From positions 1 through 64,000 of the forward strand of contig CALSLL010000004.1 in the NCBI GenBank assembly GCA_943787185.1: a stretch of 64,000 nucleotides of DNA. The letters run 5' to 3'. This document shows positions 8,910 through 18,476 of the stretch, piece by piece. Below the pieces are notes generated by a model. It was not told where the DNA came from and made no database searches. It saw nothing but the letters and a program-made list of their open reading frames with translations. The DNA comes from UBA10349 sp003485905. Its GTDB lineage: Bacteria; Pseudomonadota; Gammaproteobacteria; Arenicellales; Arenicellaceae. The position numbers and the translations under genes are program-made. Position 1 is the first letter of the stretch, and each line of letters starts with the position of its first letter.

Positions 8910-10175
8910 ATGAGTAAATCTAGCAACGCGTTTTACGCACAATCTGGTGGGGTTACAGCGGTAATTAATGCAAGCGCCTGTGGGGTGATAGAAACTGCGC
9001 GAGCAAACAAAGGCAAAATTGGTAAGGTTTATGCAGGTAAGAACGGAATTATTGGTGCTTTGCGTGAAGAGCTAATAGACACCTCGAAAGAAAGCGTAAA
9101 AACAATAGCTGGACTCAAATACACGCCGTCTGGTGCTTTTGGGTCCTGTCGATATAAGCTTAAAAGTTTGCAAGAGAATCGGGCTGAATATGAGCGCCTA
9201 ATACAAGTTTTTAAGGCCCATAATATTGGTTACTTTTTCTACAACGGCGGCGGGGATTCTGCTGATACTTGCTTAAAGGTATCTCAGCTTTCTAAAACTG
9301 TTGGCTATCCCATTCAAGCAATACATGTACCTAAAACGGTAGACAATGATTTGCCCTACACGGATTGTTGCCCCGGCTTTGGCTCCGTAGCAAAGTATAT
9401 TGCGGTATCGGCCCGTGAAGCCAGCTACGATGTGGCTAGTATGTGTGAAACATCTACCAAGGTGTTTGTGCTGGAGGTGATGGGTCGACACGCGGGTTGG
9501 ATCGCGGCCGCTGGTGGGTTGATTGCTGACGCGGCAAATGACATACCTGTAGTTATTTTATTCCCGGAGGTTGCGTTCAAGAAAAAAGAATTTATCAATG
9601 AAGTGAAGCGCAAGGTGAAGCGCTACGGGTATGTAACTATTGTCGTGTCCGAAGGGGTACGAGACTATCGAGGTCGTTTTTTGGCGGATGCAGGCACCAC
9701 CGACGCTTTTGGGCACGCGCAACTTGGCGGTGTTGCTCCGGTGGTTGCAAATATGATTCGTGAAGCGACAGGCTATAAGTATCACTGGGGAGTTGCAGAT
9801 TATATGCAGCGTGCGGCAAGGCATATAGCATCTAAAACTGATGTTGATCAGGCATACGCTGTCGGAAAAACAGCGGTAGAATATGCGCTACAAGGTAAGA
9901 ATTCGGTGATGGTTACCATTAATAGAAAGGCCGCCAGTAAGTACTCTTGGACCACGGGTGAGATAGCGTTATCGAAGGTCGCTAACAAAGAGAAGATGAT
10001 GCCAAAAAGCTTTATTAGTAAAAATGGATTTGGAATCACCAAAAAGTGTCGGGAATATTTACTACCGTTAATTGGTGGGGAAGACTACCCGCCGTTCAAA
10101 GATGGTATGCCGGTATATACAAGGATTAAAGGCGTTATGATCCCTAAAAAATTATCCGAGTCATTTCGTGTCTAA
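8910..10175 (+). CDS. 6-phosphofructokinase, pyrophosphate-dependent type
   Basis: 421 residues. The family A core shows AQSGGVTAVINAS, YNGGGDSADTCLK, then PKTVDNDLPYTDCCPGFGS with the catalytic aspartates, and MGRHAGWIAA. The PKTVDND segment and the length point to a PPi enzyme, which makes fructose-1,6-bisphosphate from pyrophosphate and can run in reverse. The frame is open to 8823, but the start at 8910 has GGAG 8 bases upstream and matches relatives. slyX overlaps its stop. Phosphoryl donor is inferred from motifs, not proven. Confidence 0.85.
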   Translation: MSKSSNAFYAQSGGVTAVINASACGVIETARANKGKIGKVYAGKNGIIGALREELIDTSKESVKTIAGLKYTPSGAFGSCRYKLKSLQENRAEYERLIQVFKAHNIGYFFYNGGGDSADTCLKVSQLSKTVGYPIQAIHVPKTVDNDLPYTDCCPGFGSVAKYIAVSAREASYDVASMCETSTKVFVLEVMGRHAGWIAAAGGLIADAANDIPVVILFPEVAFKKKEFINEVKRKVKRYGYVTIVVSEGVRDYRGRFLADAGTTDAFGHAQLGGVAPVVANMIREATGYKYHWGVADYMQRAARHIASKTDVDQAYAVGKTAVEYALQGKNSVMVTINRKAASKYSWTTGEIALSKVANKEKMMPKSFISKNGFGITKKCREYLLPLIGGEDYPPFKDGMPVYTRIKGVMIPKKLSESFRV

Positions 10176-10392
10176 GTCAGACCGCGAGGCTGAAGTATTT
10201 GCACGGCTTCAGGAAAAGCTCGCGTTTCTTGAAGATAATGTGGAGCAACTCAATGATGCACTAGCTAGTCAGCAGCGTGAGTTAATTGAAATGCGAAACG
10301 TTAATGAACTATTGAAAGAAAAGTATCGTCAGATAAGCGCATTGCAATCCGAGGCAGAGGCCGTTTTGGATGAGAAACCACCGCATTATTAG
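10168..10392 (+). CDS. slyX: SlyX family coiled-coil protein
   Basis: A 74-residue, almost wholly helical protein. LQEKLAFLEDNVEQLNDALA shows the heptad pattern of SlyX, and the C-terminus PPHY is the family ending. The function is unknown; E. coli slyX lies near slyD. The GTG start overlaps the stop of the phosphofructokinase gene by 8 bases, so translation is coupled. Confidence 0.85.
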   Translation: MSKSDREAEVFARLQEKLAFLEDNVEQLNDALASQQRELIEMRNVNELLKEKYRQISALQSEAEAVLDEKPPHY

Positions 10393-10435
10393 GGAGGCGT
10401 AGATTTGAGATGGGTAAAGGAGGTAAGTGAATAGG

Positions 10436-11587
10436 TCAGACCGGCGGCAAGTAATCGGTTAGTAGCTGATCTAAAAATCGATAACCAGTCTCGGAACATT
10501 TAATTTTTGCGTTTGATTCATATAGCCAAGCTTTTTCAATATGTTCACTTAACATTGGCTGTAAAGAATTAATCGAAAGGCCAGTTCTTTGCTCAAAAAG
10601 ACCTTTGGTAAAGCCTTCTCTTAGGCGTAATGCATTTAGCAAAAATTCAAAACCGAGTTCTTTATCGGAAACGGTTTTGTGATCGCCAAAGCGGCTGCTG
10701 TCTTGGGCGGATTTTAAGTAGCGCTTTGGCTGTTTCTGTTTCCAATAACGAATGATGGAGCCGTCAGGCTGGCTAATCTTGCCGTGTGCGCCAGCACCAA
10801 TGCCCAGATAATCTCCGAATTGCCAATAGTTTAGATTGTGTCGACATTCTGCATTTGTTTTAGACCAAGCTGAAACTTCGTACTGCTGATAGTTTGCACT
10901 CCTTAGCGATTCGTGAACAATCTCCTGAATTTCCCAGCCAAGTTCGTCGTTTGGAAGGGCTGGGGGTTGTTTGTGAAACAGTGTATTTGGTTCGATCGTT
11001 AGCTGATAGCAAGAAAGGTGTTCAGGGTCTAGCTCGATGGCTTGCGCAATATCTTCGCGGGCGTTTGCGGGCGTTTGGCCAGGTAAAGCATACATAATGT
11101 CTAGGTTGATTCGTTCATAACCGGCTTGTTGTGCAGCATTTGCTGCGCTCAAGGCTTCATTGCTACTGTGCACTCGACCGAGAGAGCTAAGGTGCTTTGG
11201 ACTAAAACTTTGCACACCAATAGAAAGGCGGTTAACGCCTGCTGCTCGGAACGCAGAAAATTTTTCTAGTTCGCTGCTACCTGGGTTGGCTTCCATAGTG
11301 ATTTCAATATTGTGAGCGAAATTCGAGCGCCTAGCCACACCATCAAGTAATTTGGCGATAGCATTGCCAGAAAACAGTGAAGGAGTTCCGCCGCCAATAA
11401 ATATGGTTTGAAGCTCTCGTCCGTCAACGAGTTTGAGATCTTGTTGCAGATCATCAAGTAAGGCGACCACGTATGTGTCCTCGTCTACCGCACCGCTCAA
11501 TTCGTGAGAGTTGAAATCACAATACGGACATTTTCGTGTGCACCACGGTAGGTGGATGTAAAGCGAGAGCGGCGCTATGGGATTCAC
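10436..11587 (-). CDS. hemW: Radical SAM heme chaperone HemW
   Basis: 383 residues. The N-terminal CTRKCPYCDFNSH carries the CxxxCxxC cluster of radical SAM enzymes with the extra HemN/HemW cysteine region, followed by FIGGGTPSLF, RLSIGVQSF, LDIMYALPGQ and LSCYQLTIEPNT. It lacks the CNT-Cys features of true HemN coproporphyrinogen dehydrogenase, so HemW (heme delivery to respiratory proteins) is the better call. It converges with slyX, 43 bases apart. Confidence 0.92.
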   Translation of the reverse strand: MNPIAPLSLYIHLPWCTRKCPYCDFNSHELSGAVDEDTYVVALLDDLQQDLKLVDGRELQTIFIGGGTPSLFSGNAIAKLLDGVARRSNFAHNIEITMEANPGSSELEKFSAFRAAGVNRLSIGVQSFSPKHLSSLGRVHSSNEALSAANAAQQAGYERINLDIMYALPGQTPANAREDIAQAIELDPEHLSCYQLTIEPNTLFHKQPPALPNDELGWEIQEIVHESLRSANYQQYEVSAWSKTNAECRHNLNYWQFGDYLGIGAGAHGKISQPDGSIIRYWKQKQPKRYLKSAQDSSRFGDHKTVSDKELGFEFLLNALRLREGFTKGLFEQRTGLSINSLQPMLSEHIEKAWLYESNAKIKCSETGYRFLDQLLTDYLPPV

Positions 11588-11798
11588 AATTTTTTCATTT
11601 TCAACGGATTCTTTTAGTTGATTGTGCGTTTAATTCGCCAAACACGCTAGGCCGGACCATTCTTCTGTACAAATTTATCTTTACTATTGCACCTTTATGC
11701 ACAAAACAGTACCTTTGCGCCCGATTTAAATTCATCATTATTTAGTTTTATTGAAGTTACAGATGAGAATACTTTGGAACGAGAAGAGGTACGTATAA

Positions 11799-12407
11799 AT
11801 GCATGTTGTTTGTCTTGATTTGGAAGGTGTGTTGGTTCCGGAAGTATGGATCAACGTGGCAGAGCGAGTGGGCGTTGAAGAGCTAAAAAAGACCACGCGG
11901 GATATTCCTGACTACGATGAGTTAATGATTTATCGTTTGGCGCTAGTGGAAAAGCACGGCCTTAGAATACAGGATATTCAGAGTGTAATTTCCGGTCTTG
12001 AGCCTTTACCCGGAGCAAAGAAATTTCTGGATGATTTGAGAGCGGAACATCAACTAATAATTCTTTCAGATACTTTTGATCAATTTGCAACACCATTAAT
12101 GAAGCAGCTTGATTGGCCAACCATCCTATGCCATGAATTAATGATAGGCGATGGTGGCGTTATTGAGAATTACAAGCTTCGCCAGCAGGATCAGAAACGT
12201 AAAGCTGTGCAGGCATTGCATGGACTAAATTTAAAGGTTGTTGCTGCTGGCGACTCGTACAATGATACGAGTATGTTGAGTGAGGCTGAGGGTGGCATAT
12301 TGTTTTGCCCACCGGACAATGTGATCCGAGAGTTCCCGCAATTCCCGGTGGCATTAGATTATGATTCCTTACGAGCGGAAATAGACAAGGTTATCTCTAC
12401 GTTTTAG
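11799..12407 (+). CDS. thrH: Bifunctional phosphoserine phosphatase/homoserine phosphotransferase ThrH
   Basis: 202 residues of the HAD superfamily. Motif I is DLEGVLVPEVW (nucleophile Asp at the start), motif II is ILSDTF, and motif III is AAGDSYNDTSML. The DLEGVLVPE form is diagnostic of ThrH as in Pseudomonas, which can move phosphate from phosphoserine to homoserine. A GAGG lies about 8 bases upstream of the ATG. It is a single gene, convergent with hslR. The 211 bases between it and hemW hold nothing that I recognise. Confidence 0.9.
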   Translation: MHVVCLDLEGVLVPEVWINVAERVGVEELKKTTRDIPDYDELMIYRLALVEKHGLRIQDIQSVISGLEPLPGAKKFLDDLRAEHQLIILSDTFDQFATPLMKQLDWPTILCHELMIGDGGVIENYKLRQQDQKRKAVQALHGLNLKVVAAGDSYNDTSMLSEAEGGILFCPPDNVIREFPQFPVALDYDSLRAEIDKVISTF

Positions 12408-12410
12408 TTT

Positions 12411-12815
12411 TTAATCACCTCGCTTAGCTTTGCGAGAAAGTCCTCTATTACGTTGATCTGGTTTCTTCTGGTCAAAGATCACTTGTTGTGCCGCGGTTTT
12501 AAGCTGAAGTGAAAGCTTTTGTCCTCTAATTTTGCTTTCTAAAGTTTCTTGATAAAGCGTTTGTGCGACCCTAGCAGGGCCGCGCTTATCAGCCATCCCC
12601 GTTACTGTCAGATCAATATGGTGAGGTCCCTGGCTAATAGAAAGCAAATCCTCTGGTTTTATCATTCGGGCAGGTTTCGACTTTTCTCCATTAATCTTAA
12701 CCTTTCCTTTCTGGATTGCATCAACGGCTAATCGGCGGGTTTTATAAAATCTTGCTGCCCAAAGCCATTTATCCAGCCGAACAGAATGGTGTGAAGATAG
12801 CAATACGTACTCCAA
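12411..12815 (-). CDS. hslR: Ribosome-associated heat shock protein Hsp15 (S4 domain)
   Basis: 134 residues. An S4 RNA-binding domain fills the first 60 (VRLDKWLWAARFYKTRRLAV, GKVKINGEKSKPARMI), followed by a basic tail ending RNRGLSRKAKRGD. Hsp15 binds stalled 50S subunits carrying peptidyl-tRNA. The stop is 4 bases from the end of the convergent thrH. Confidence 0.9.
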   Translation of the reverse strand: MEYVLLSSHHSVRLDKWLWAARFYKTRRLAVDAIQKGKVKINGEKSKPARMIKPEDLLSISQGPHHIDLTVTGMADKRGPARVAQTLYQETLESKIRGQKLSLQLKTAAQQVIFDQKKPDQRNRGLSRKAKRGD

Positions 12816-12997
12816 GGTAATTTTTTTGAGTAATTATTGTAGCAAGTAGAGATCCGAATTGCGGTAGGCTCTTAGGGTCAATCGGTTTATAATCCAGCCG
12901 AATTTGAAGCTAGCGGATATATAGCGGCTTTAGGTCTCAATACGATTGAATTTGCCCATACACCACTAATCACCATCTAACCACAACTAATCGTTCT

Positions 12998-15763
12998 ATG
13001 CTCGTTTCCAATACCCGGCTTAGGGTCGGTATCTTCCTAATCGCGTTAGCAACACTGGTTCTAGAGTTGAGCCTTGTTCGAGTGTTTGACGTAATTCTTA
13101 CGCCCAATATGGGGTATGCAGTGATAACCGCGGCTGTGTTTGCACTTGGTTTAGGTGGAATCTACTTGTATCTCTTTCCAGTTGAGAGTGAAGAAAAAGT
13201 ACTAGCTTTAATGCCAAAACTACTTATAGCGTTTTGCATAACTACTTTAATTTTAAAGCCAGCAATTGATTGGTTGCCTTTTGATTTAAATGGAGGCGGT
13301 ACATTAATACAACAAGTCTTAGCTTGGGTTGGTATGTATCTTGTGCTGGTATTACCGTTTTTTATTGCTGGGTTGTTGCTGTCATTGATATTGACGCATT
13401 ACAGCGAGCAGGTTCACTCTCTTTACTTCTTTGACTTGATTGGCGCGGGGTTGGGCTGCCTGATCGTTGTGCCACTCCTTACACCATATGGGCCTGGCGG
13501 TATTCAGTTTGTAGTGGCGGGTATTACTTTGATTGCTGCTGTTATGTTTAGTAACCGTACGTTATCAATGGTTTTGATGGCGGTCGTTGCGCTGGGATTG
13601 ATTGTATTTCCGTCTACCCGAGACGACTACATTGAGTATCGAGGGCATGCCAATAAGCGAAATGTGGATGATTGGACGGAGCAGGGATTGCGAGACTTTG
13701 TCCGCTGGGATCCTGTATCTAAAGTTGAGGTATTTAGGGCGAATCCAACTGCACTGAATTTTGCACTGGACGGAGGTCAGCAGGGGTCTTGGTTAATAGA
13801 GTTTGATGGCGACTATACTGTTTATGATCAGGAAATTGCTAACAACCCTGACACATTCTATTTTGGAATGAATTCATTGGTGCATTACTTACGCCGTGGA
13901 ACCGAGCCAGACGTGCTGGTTATTGGCGCGGCGGCGGGCGGGGAGACCAAGGCCGCGGTAGTATTTAAAGCGAGGCATGTAGATGCGATTGAATTAGTTG
14001 GTGAAATGGTCGAAGCAGCGAGTACCATATATTCTGATTATGGGGGCAAGATATTCAATCACCCGACAGTTAATTATAGGGTTGGTGAAGGAAGAACCTT
14101 TTTGCGAGGGAGTGACAAAAAGTATGACGTGATGCAAATGTTTAGTAATCACACTAGTTCAAGCATGGCGGATGGTTCCGGTGCTGTAGCTGCTGCATAT
14201 TTACAGACCGTTGAAGCTTATAAGGAGTATTTCTCTCATTTAGCTGACGATGGAATTATGCAGATCAATCACCATGTTTATCCGAGGATGCTTACTACTG
14301 CCGCTGAGGCGTGGCGTCAAATGGGGCGTGAAAAATTTTCTCGGCATGTGGTCGTGTTGGAACGTTGGCGGACCGACACGTTGCCAACCACACTAATTAA
14401 AATGCAACCATGGCTTCCTGGGGAAGTTGAAGAGGCTCGACAGTACATGATTCGCGACGCTACTTTTTTGGGCGGCGGCATACCGGGTGATAATATTCCT
14501 TCTGACCCCATAGCATCGAGCACACCGTATCACGGCGAATTCGTTGTTAATCAAGAGCGCTTGGACAATTTCACCTTTTGGTTGGGAACCTACGGCCAAT
14601 CTAGTTTAGAGCACGATGTGATAGTTAGGCTTAGTCGCGATGGAAGCTTGGTCGAGTCGTTTACCATTAGCGGTCGGGATGTTACTGATAATGGCCCGAT
14701 CACTATGTTTCTAACGAACCCAATTGAAACAAACCGAGGAGAACGGTTGGAGATAGAGATATCTTCGACCAATCAAGGAGAAGAAAACCGATTTGCATTG
14801 TGGCTAGACCGCGCCGAAGCACCCTATATTGATATGCGAGGCACGCCGGCGCCGTTTGTGTTGGCGTTTGACCCAATTAATTTAGAGAACAATTTGATAC
14901 CGAGTGAATTGCTTGATTCACCTTTTCCAACGCAGGCTATTTCTGGTTTGGAATATAAGTTGAATCCGGTATCCGACAACAATCCTTATTTCGCAATGAT
15001 CCGGGATAAATTCGAGCCCGTTTCGGTTGCTAGCAGCAGATTGATGGATGGTGGGACAGCTAGTTTTTTAAATGACCAGTTGCGCGATGTGTTATCTGCT
15101 GAATGGCTCAGCTTATATATCGTCGGTGCCGTTTCTGTTATTTTTTCAGCAATTTTTATATTTCTACCATTGTTTTTCTCTCATCATGGTCGGGCTCGAT
15201 GGCCATCGATGGCCAGCTATTTAATATTTTTCTCCTGCTTGGGTGCTGGTTTTATTATGGTGGAACTAGTCTTTGTTCAACTGTTCAAGAAGCTGATTGG
15301 TTATCCTATACACACCTATGCGACAGTGATATTTGCGCTACTGGTATCTGCGGGTACTGGCAGCTTACTAACAAAAAAATTGCGTGTAGATGAGGCTGGC
15401 CGTTGGTACTGGGTATTTTTAAGCATTGTTGTGTATGGTGCGTTACTAACCACTTTTAGCGGAAGTTTGTTTAATCTGTTTCTAGGGTCTTCAATGGGCA
15501 TCAGAATATTGGTGGCAACTCTAATGCTTTTACCACTAGGTTTTGTGATGGGAATGCCATTGCCAATGGCTGTGAGTAGATTAGGTCGAATTGAACCCAA
15601 AGGTATACCGTGGGCGTGGGGGATGAACGGGTTTTTCACGGTATTTGGCGGGTTTTTGTCGGTTACTTTATCTTTTATAATGGGCTTCAAGTTTGTCTTA
15701 GCCATAGGTTTTACTATTTACCTTATCGCGCTATGGATGTTTGCACGAATTCGACAGACTTAG
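12998..15763 (+). CDS. Large membrane protein with spermidine-synthase-like domain
   Basis: 921 residues. The layout is about seven N-terminal membrane segments (1-200), a spermidine-synthase-like Rossmann domain with VLVIGAAAGGETKAA near residue 305 and DAIELVGEMVEAA after it, a beta-rich insert (about 515-640) and a C-terminal block of about seven membrane segments (705-915) ending in a hydrophobic LGFVMGMPLPMAVSRLG-type region. The PVSDNNPYF motif near residue 660 corresponds to the TDD-PFF element that closes such domains, so the beta insert lies inside the enzyme domain. Propylamine transfer is unlikely; the substrate is unknown. It stands alone, with no Shine-Dalgarno visible and a TATAAT at 12888-12893. 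No polyamine gene is nearby. Confidence 0.75.
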   Translation: MLVSNTRLRVGIFLIALATLVLELSLVRVFDVILTPNMGYAVITAAVFALGLGGIYLYLFPVESEEKVLALMPKLLIAFCITTLILKPAIDWLPFDLNGGGTLIQQVLAWVGMYLVLVLPFFIAGLLLSLILTHYSEQVHSLYFFDLIGAGLGCLIVVPLLTPYGPGGIQFVVAGITLIAAVMFSNRTLSMVLMAVVALGLIVFPSTRDDYIEYRGHANKRNVDDWTEQGLRDFVRWDPVSKVEVFRANPTALNFALDGGQQGSWLIEFDGDYTVYDQEIANNPDTFYFGMNSLVHYLRRGTEPDVLVIGAAAGGETKAAVVFKARHVDAIELVGEMVEAASTIYSDYGGKIFNHPTVNYRVGEGRTFLRGSDKKYDVMQMFSNHTSSSMADGSGAVAAAYLQTVEAYKEYFSHLADDGIMQINHHVYPRMLTTAAEAWRQMGREKFSRHVVVLERWRTDTLPTTLIKMQPWLPGEVEEARQYMIRDATFLGGGIPGDNIPSDPIASSTPYHGEFVVNQERLDNFTFWLGTYGQSSLEHDVIVRLSRDGSLVESFTISGRDVTDNGPITMFLTNPIETNRGERLEIEISSTNQGEENRFALWLDRAEAPYIDMRGTPAPFVLAFDPINLENNLIPSELLDSPFPTQAISGLEYKLNPVSDNNPYFAMIRDKFEPVSVASSRLMDGGTASFLNDQLRDVLSAEWLSLYIVGAVSVIFSAIFIFLPLFFSHHGRARWPSMASYLIFFSCLGAGFIMVELVFVQLFKKLIGYPIHTYATVIFALLVSAGTGSLLTKKLRVDEAGRWYWVFLSIVVYGALLTTFSGSLFNLFLGSSMGIRILVATLMLLPLGFVMGMPLPMAVSRLGRIEPKGIPWAWGMNGFFTVFGGFLSVTLSFIMGFKFVLAIGFTIYLIALWMFARIRQT

Positions 15764-15791
15764 TTATAGTCTTAGATAAAAGGAACAATCT

Positions 15792-16364
15792 TTGGAGCAC
15801 GTTCTACAACCAATTTTAGAGTATCCGGCCACACTAGGGTCGTTAGATGGAGCGCGATACGCATCTGTGGCGCTAATATTTCAGCAAACACGTTCAGCGC
15901 TTGAGCTGTTGGTAATCAAGCGCGCAACTCGTGAGGGAGACCCATGGTCGGGTCAGATGGCTTTCCCGGGGGGGAAAATTGATAGCACAGATAAAGATGC
16001 CCGATCAGCCGCGGAAAGAGAAGTGCTTGAAGAAGTAGGATTTACTTTGAGTAAAAGTGCATATGTTGGGCGTTTGGATGACACTGTTGCGCGGGTGCCT
16101 GACATTCCAAGTGTCGTACTGTCGGCGTTTGTTTACCTAGTGCCGTCACCTGTGTTGTTGGATTTGAATGAAGAAGTAGCAGAGGCTCTTTGGGTCCCAC
16201 TGAGCCGATTTACCGACCCTTCTTATTCCGCGGATTTTCAGCATCCTAGAATGTCTAATTCCTTAATGCCCGCAGTTCGCCTGAGTGATAGCGATCAGCA
16301 CATATTTTGGGGGTTAAGCTATCGCGTAATGGAAGCTTTTTGGAAAGCCGCTGGCGAAGTCTAG
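15792..16364 (+). CDS. Nudix hydrolase, CoA pyrophosphatase type (NudL-like)
   Basis: 190 residues. The Nudix box is GGKIDSTDKDARSAAEREVL followed by EEVGF, and MAFPGGK precedes it as in the CoA diphosphatase group (NudL/YeaB). It would split CoA or its oxidised form to 3',5'-ADP and phosphopantetheine. A TTG start at 15792 has AGGA 10 bases upstream and no ATG lies near. It is 28 bases after the membrane protein and 12 bases before the redoxin gene, so the latter two are probably co-transcribed. Confidence 0.82.
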   Translation: MEHVLQPILEYPATLGSLDGARYASVALIFQQTRSALELLVIKRATREGDPWSGQMAFPGGKIDSTDKDARSAAEREVLEEVGFTLSKSAYVGRLDDTVARVPDIPSVVLSAFVYLVPSPVLLDLNEEVAEALWVPLSRFTDPSYSADFQHPRMSNSLMPAVRLSDSDQHIFWGLSYRVMEAFWKAAGEV

Positions 16365-16376
16365 GGGTGTTATACA

Positions 16377-16961
16377 ATGGCTGAAACACCATCAAGTATG
16401 TTGGCCCTCGGGACAAAAGCATCGTATTTTGAATTAGACAACGCCCATAAGTTCGGTACGGGTAAAGTCTCGACTGCACAATTAGCGGGCAGCAAAGGCA
16501 TGGTGCTTGCGTTTATTTGTAACCATTGTCCCTATGTACTCGCGATAGCGGATGCGCTGGGTGAGTTTTCTAGAGACTACAGCAACAGCGGTATTGGGCT
16601 TGCGGCTATTAACGCCAACGACGTAAGTCGCTATCCAGCTGATAGCACTGATAATATGACACGATTTGCGGAACAGTATAATTTTGCTATGCCGTATTTA
16701 TATGACGAGGACCAATCCGTCGCGCGCGCCTATCACGCGGCTTGCACTCCCGATTTCTACTTATTCGATAAGAATATGGAATTGGTCTATCGTGGCCAGT
16801 TTGACGATACTCGTCCTGGTAATAATATTCCTTCAAGCGGAGTAGATATCCGGGCAGCCTGCGATGCAGTGCTAGCGGGACGGGATGTCAACAAACATCA
16901 GGTTGCTAGTATAGGCTGTAGCATAAAGTGGCTACCTGAAAATGAACTCAACAAAGATTGA
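16377..16961 (+). CDS. Thioredoxin-like redoxin family protein
   Basis: 194 residues with an AhpC/TSA-redoxin fold. The active-site motif is ICNHCPYV (Cys-x-x-Cys with Asn-His), and FYLFDKNMELVYRGQFDD is the conserved strand after the cis-Pro region (CTPD). It has no signal peptide, so it is cytoplasmic. Relatives are annotated as thioredoxin-family proteins of unknown partner. The CGCSIKW-type ending (GCSIKWLP) is also typical. It lies 12 bases after the Nudix gene. Confidence 0.82.
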   Translation: MAETPSSMLALGTKASYFELDNAHKFGTGKVSTAQLAGSKGMVLAFICNHCPYVLAIADALGEFSRDYSNSGIGLAAINANDVSRYPADSTDNMTRFAEQYNFAMPYLYDEDQSVARAYHAACTPDFYLFDKNMELVYRGQFDDTRPGNNIPSSGVDIRAACDAVLAGRDVNKHQVASIGCSIKWLPENELNKD

Positions 16962-16974
16962 TTAGCTGCGATCA

Positions 16975-17001
16975 AATAGTTGTCGTTTTGGTTCAACTAT
17001 T
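16975..17001. other. Perfect 8-bp inverted repeat
   Basis: AATAGTTG and CAACTATT flank an 11-base loop between the redoxin gene and the antiporter gene. There is no T-run after it in either direction, so it is at best a weak terminator or a transcript-stabilising stem. Confidence 0.45.
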
Positions 17002-17035
17002 AGTCCAGAGCTTTGCGTAATGTTACGGTAGGAGC

Positions 17036-18205
17036 ATGGAGACCCAGAGCATAATTTATTCATTGTTCTTGATATTCGTTGGGTGTGCCATCACGGCCAC
17101 GCTGGCATTGTGGGCCCGACAGGCCCTTATCATCAGCTATATAATTTTAGGAATGTCTCTTGGGCCGTGGGGCTTGGCATGGGTAGATGATACTGCTTTG
17201 TTAGCAGATATTGCTGAGATAGGAATAATGTTTTTGCTGTTTATGCTGGGTCTAAATCTGGCACCGCAAAAACTGCTTCTGTTGTTAAAGCAAACAACAA
17301 TAGTGACAATTATTACATCAGCAAGCTTTTCCCTGTTTGGTGGGATCGTCGCGTTAGCTTTTGATTTTAGTTGGATGGATGTATTGATTATTGGCTTCGC
17401 CACGATGTTCTCTAGCACCATAATCGGCTTAAAGTTACTGCCTACGACAGTGCTGCATCACAGGCATACCGGAGAAGTGATCATCAGTGTATTACTGTTG
17501 CAGGATTTAATAGCTATTGCTGTGATGCTCTGGCTAGGCTCTCAAGCCGATGCGAGCTCTACATTTGGAGATGTGGCAATGATAATAATTTCATTGCCGG
17601 CAGTAATTAGTTTGGCCTGGCTTGGAGAAAAATACATTTTATTACAGCTAATTAGGAAATTTGATCGGGTACAGGAATATATTTTTTTGTTGGCTATCGC
17701 GTGGTGTTTGGGTGTTGCACAGTTAGCGCACTCCGCAGGACTTAGTTACGAAATAGGTGCGTTTATCGCAGGCATTACGTTGGCAACGAGCCCAATTGCG
17801 TTATTTATTGCAGAAAGCCTCAAGCCAGTGCGAGACTTTTTTCTTGTATTGTTCTTTTTTGCAATTGGCGCAAATATTAATTTGGTAACTGCTATTGCCA
17901 ATTGGGCTCCAGCACTGATATTAGCGGTCGGGCTGTTGGTTATTAAGCCGGTGGTGTTTCGTTTTGCTTTAGACCAGGTAAGCGAATCGCCGAAGTTAGC
18001 ATGGGAGACAGGTTGGCGGCTGGGACAAATGAGTGAGTTCTCGTTGCTAATCGTATTTTTGGCGCTTGAGTATCAATTACTGTCAATTGACGCGGCTAAT
18101 GTGGTCCAGCTTGCAACCGTACTGACTTTTATTGGCTCATCATCCTGGATCGTAATGCGCTTCTCTACACCGGTGGCTATAACTGATAGGTTGCGGCGAG
18201 ATTAG
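17036..18205 (+). CDS. CPA2-family cation:proton antiporter (KefB-like), membrane domain only
   Basis: 389 residues with about 12 membrane segments and a Na/H-exchanger fold throughout. LGMSLGPWGLAWV, FMLGLNLAPQKLL, GFATMFSSTIIGLKLL and the LLLQDLIAIAVML helix are the KefB/YbaL hallmarks, with AHSAGLSYEIGAFIAGITLA after them. The C-terminus stops just after the membrane domain, so the usual cytoplasmic TrkA-N (RCK) domain is missing. The ion carried is unknown; K+ or Na+ against H+ is likely. It is a single gene. Confidence 0.85.
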   Translation: METQSIIYSLFLIFVGCAITATLALWARQALIISYIILGMSLGPWGLAWVDDTALLADIAEIGIMFLLFMLGLNLAPQKLLLLLKQTTIVTIITSASFSLFGGIVALAFDFSWMDVLIIGFATMFSSTIIGLKLLPTTVLHHRHTGEVIISVLLLQDLIAIAVMLWLGSQADASSTFGDVAMIIISLPAVISLAWLGEKYILLQLIRKFDRVQEYIFLLAIAWCLGVAQLAHSAGLSYEIGAFIAGITLATSPIALFIAESLKPVRDFFLVLFFFAIGANINLVTAIANWAPALILAVGLLVIKPVVFRFALDQVSESPKLAWETGWRLGQMSEFSLLIVFLALEYQLLSIDAANVVQLATVLTFIGSSSWIVMRFSTPVAITDRLRRD

Positions 18206-18260
18206 TTGGATCACCGAGACTACCTTTGCTTTTTGTAAGCAAGCTTAACCGAAACACCTT

Positions 18261-18277
18261 GTTACAGTGGGTTACAG
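18261..18277. promoter_or_regulatory. Direct repeat, candidate response-regulator operator
   Basis: GTTACAG occurs twice with a 10-base period (18261-18267 and 18271-18277), the tandem layout bound by OmpR/PhoB-family regulators; GTTACA is also the core of the E. coli RstA box. It lies about 200 bases upstream of the response-regulator gene, in a 271-base gap that also holds a TATACT at 18355-18360. Autoregulation is inferred. Confidence 0.4.
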
Positions 18278-18476
18278 CGTTTAGATACTGTTTATATAAG
18301 ATGAAGCTCTCGGTATATATGTCATATTTGTAGGTTGGACTGATCTGGCTTGCGTATACTGATTAGCTGATTCTACAGAGGATTAGGCTAAATCTATCTC
18401 AGACAAGCCGCGACGCTAATTTTAGCGGGCACACACTATTACCTTTATTTGCGATTCGCGACGATATAATTTGAAT

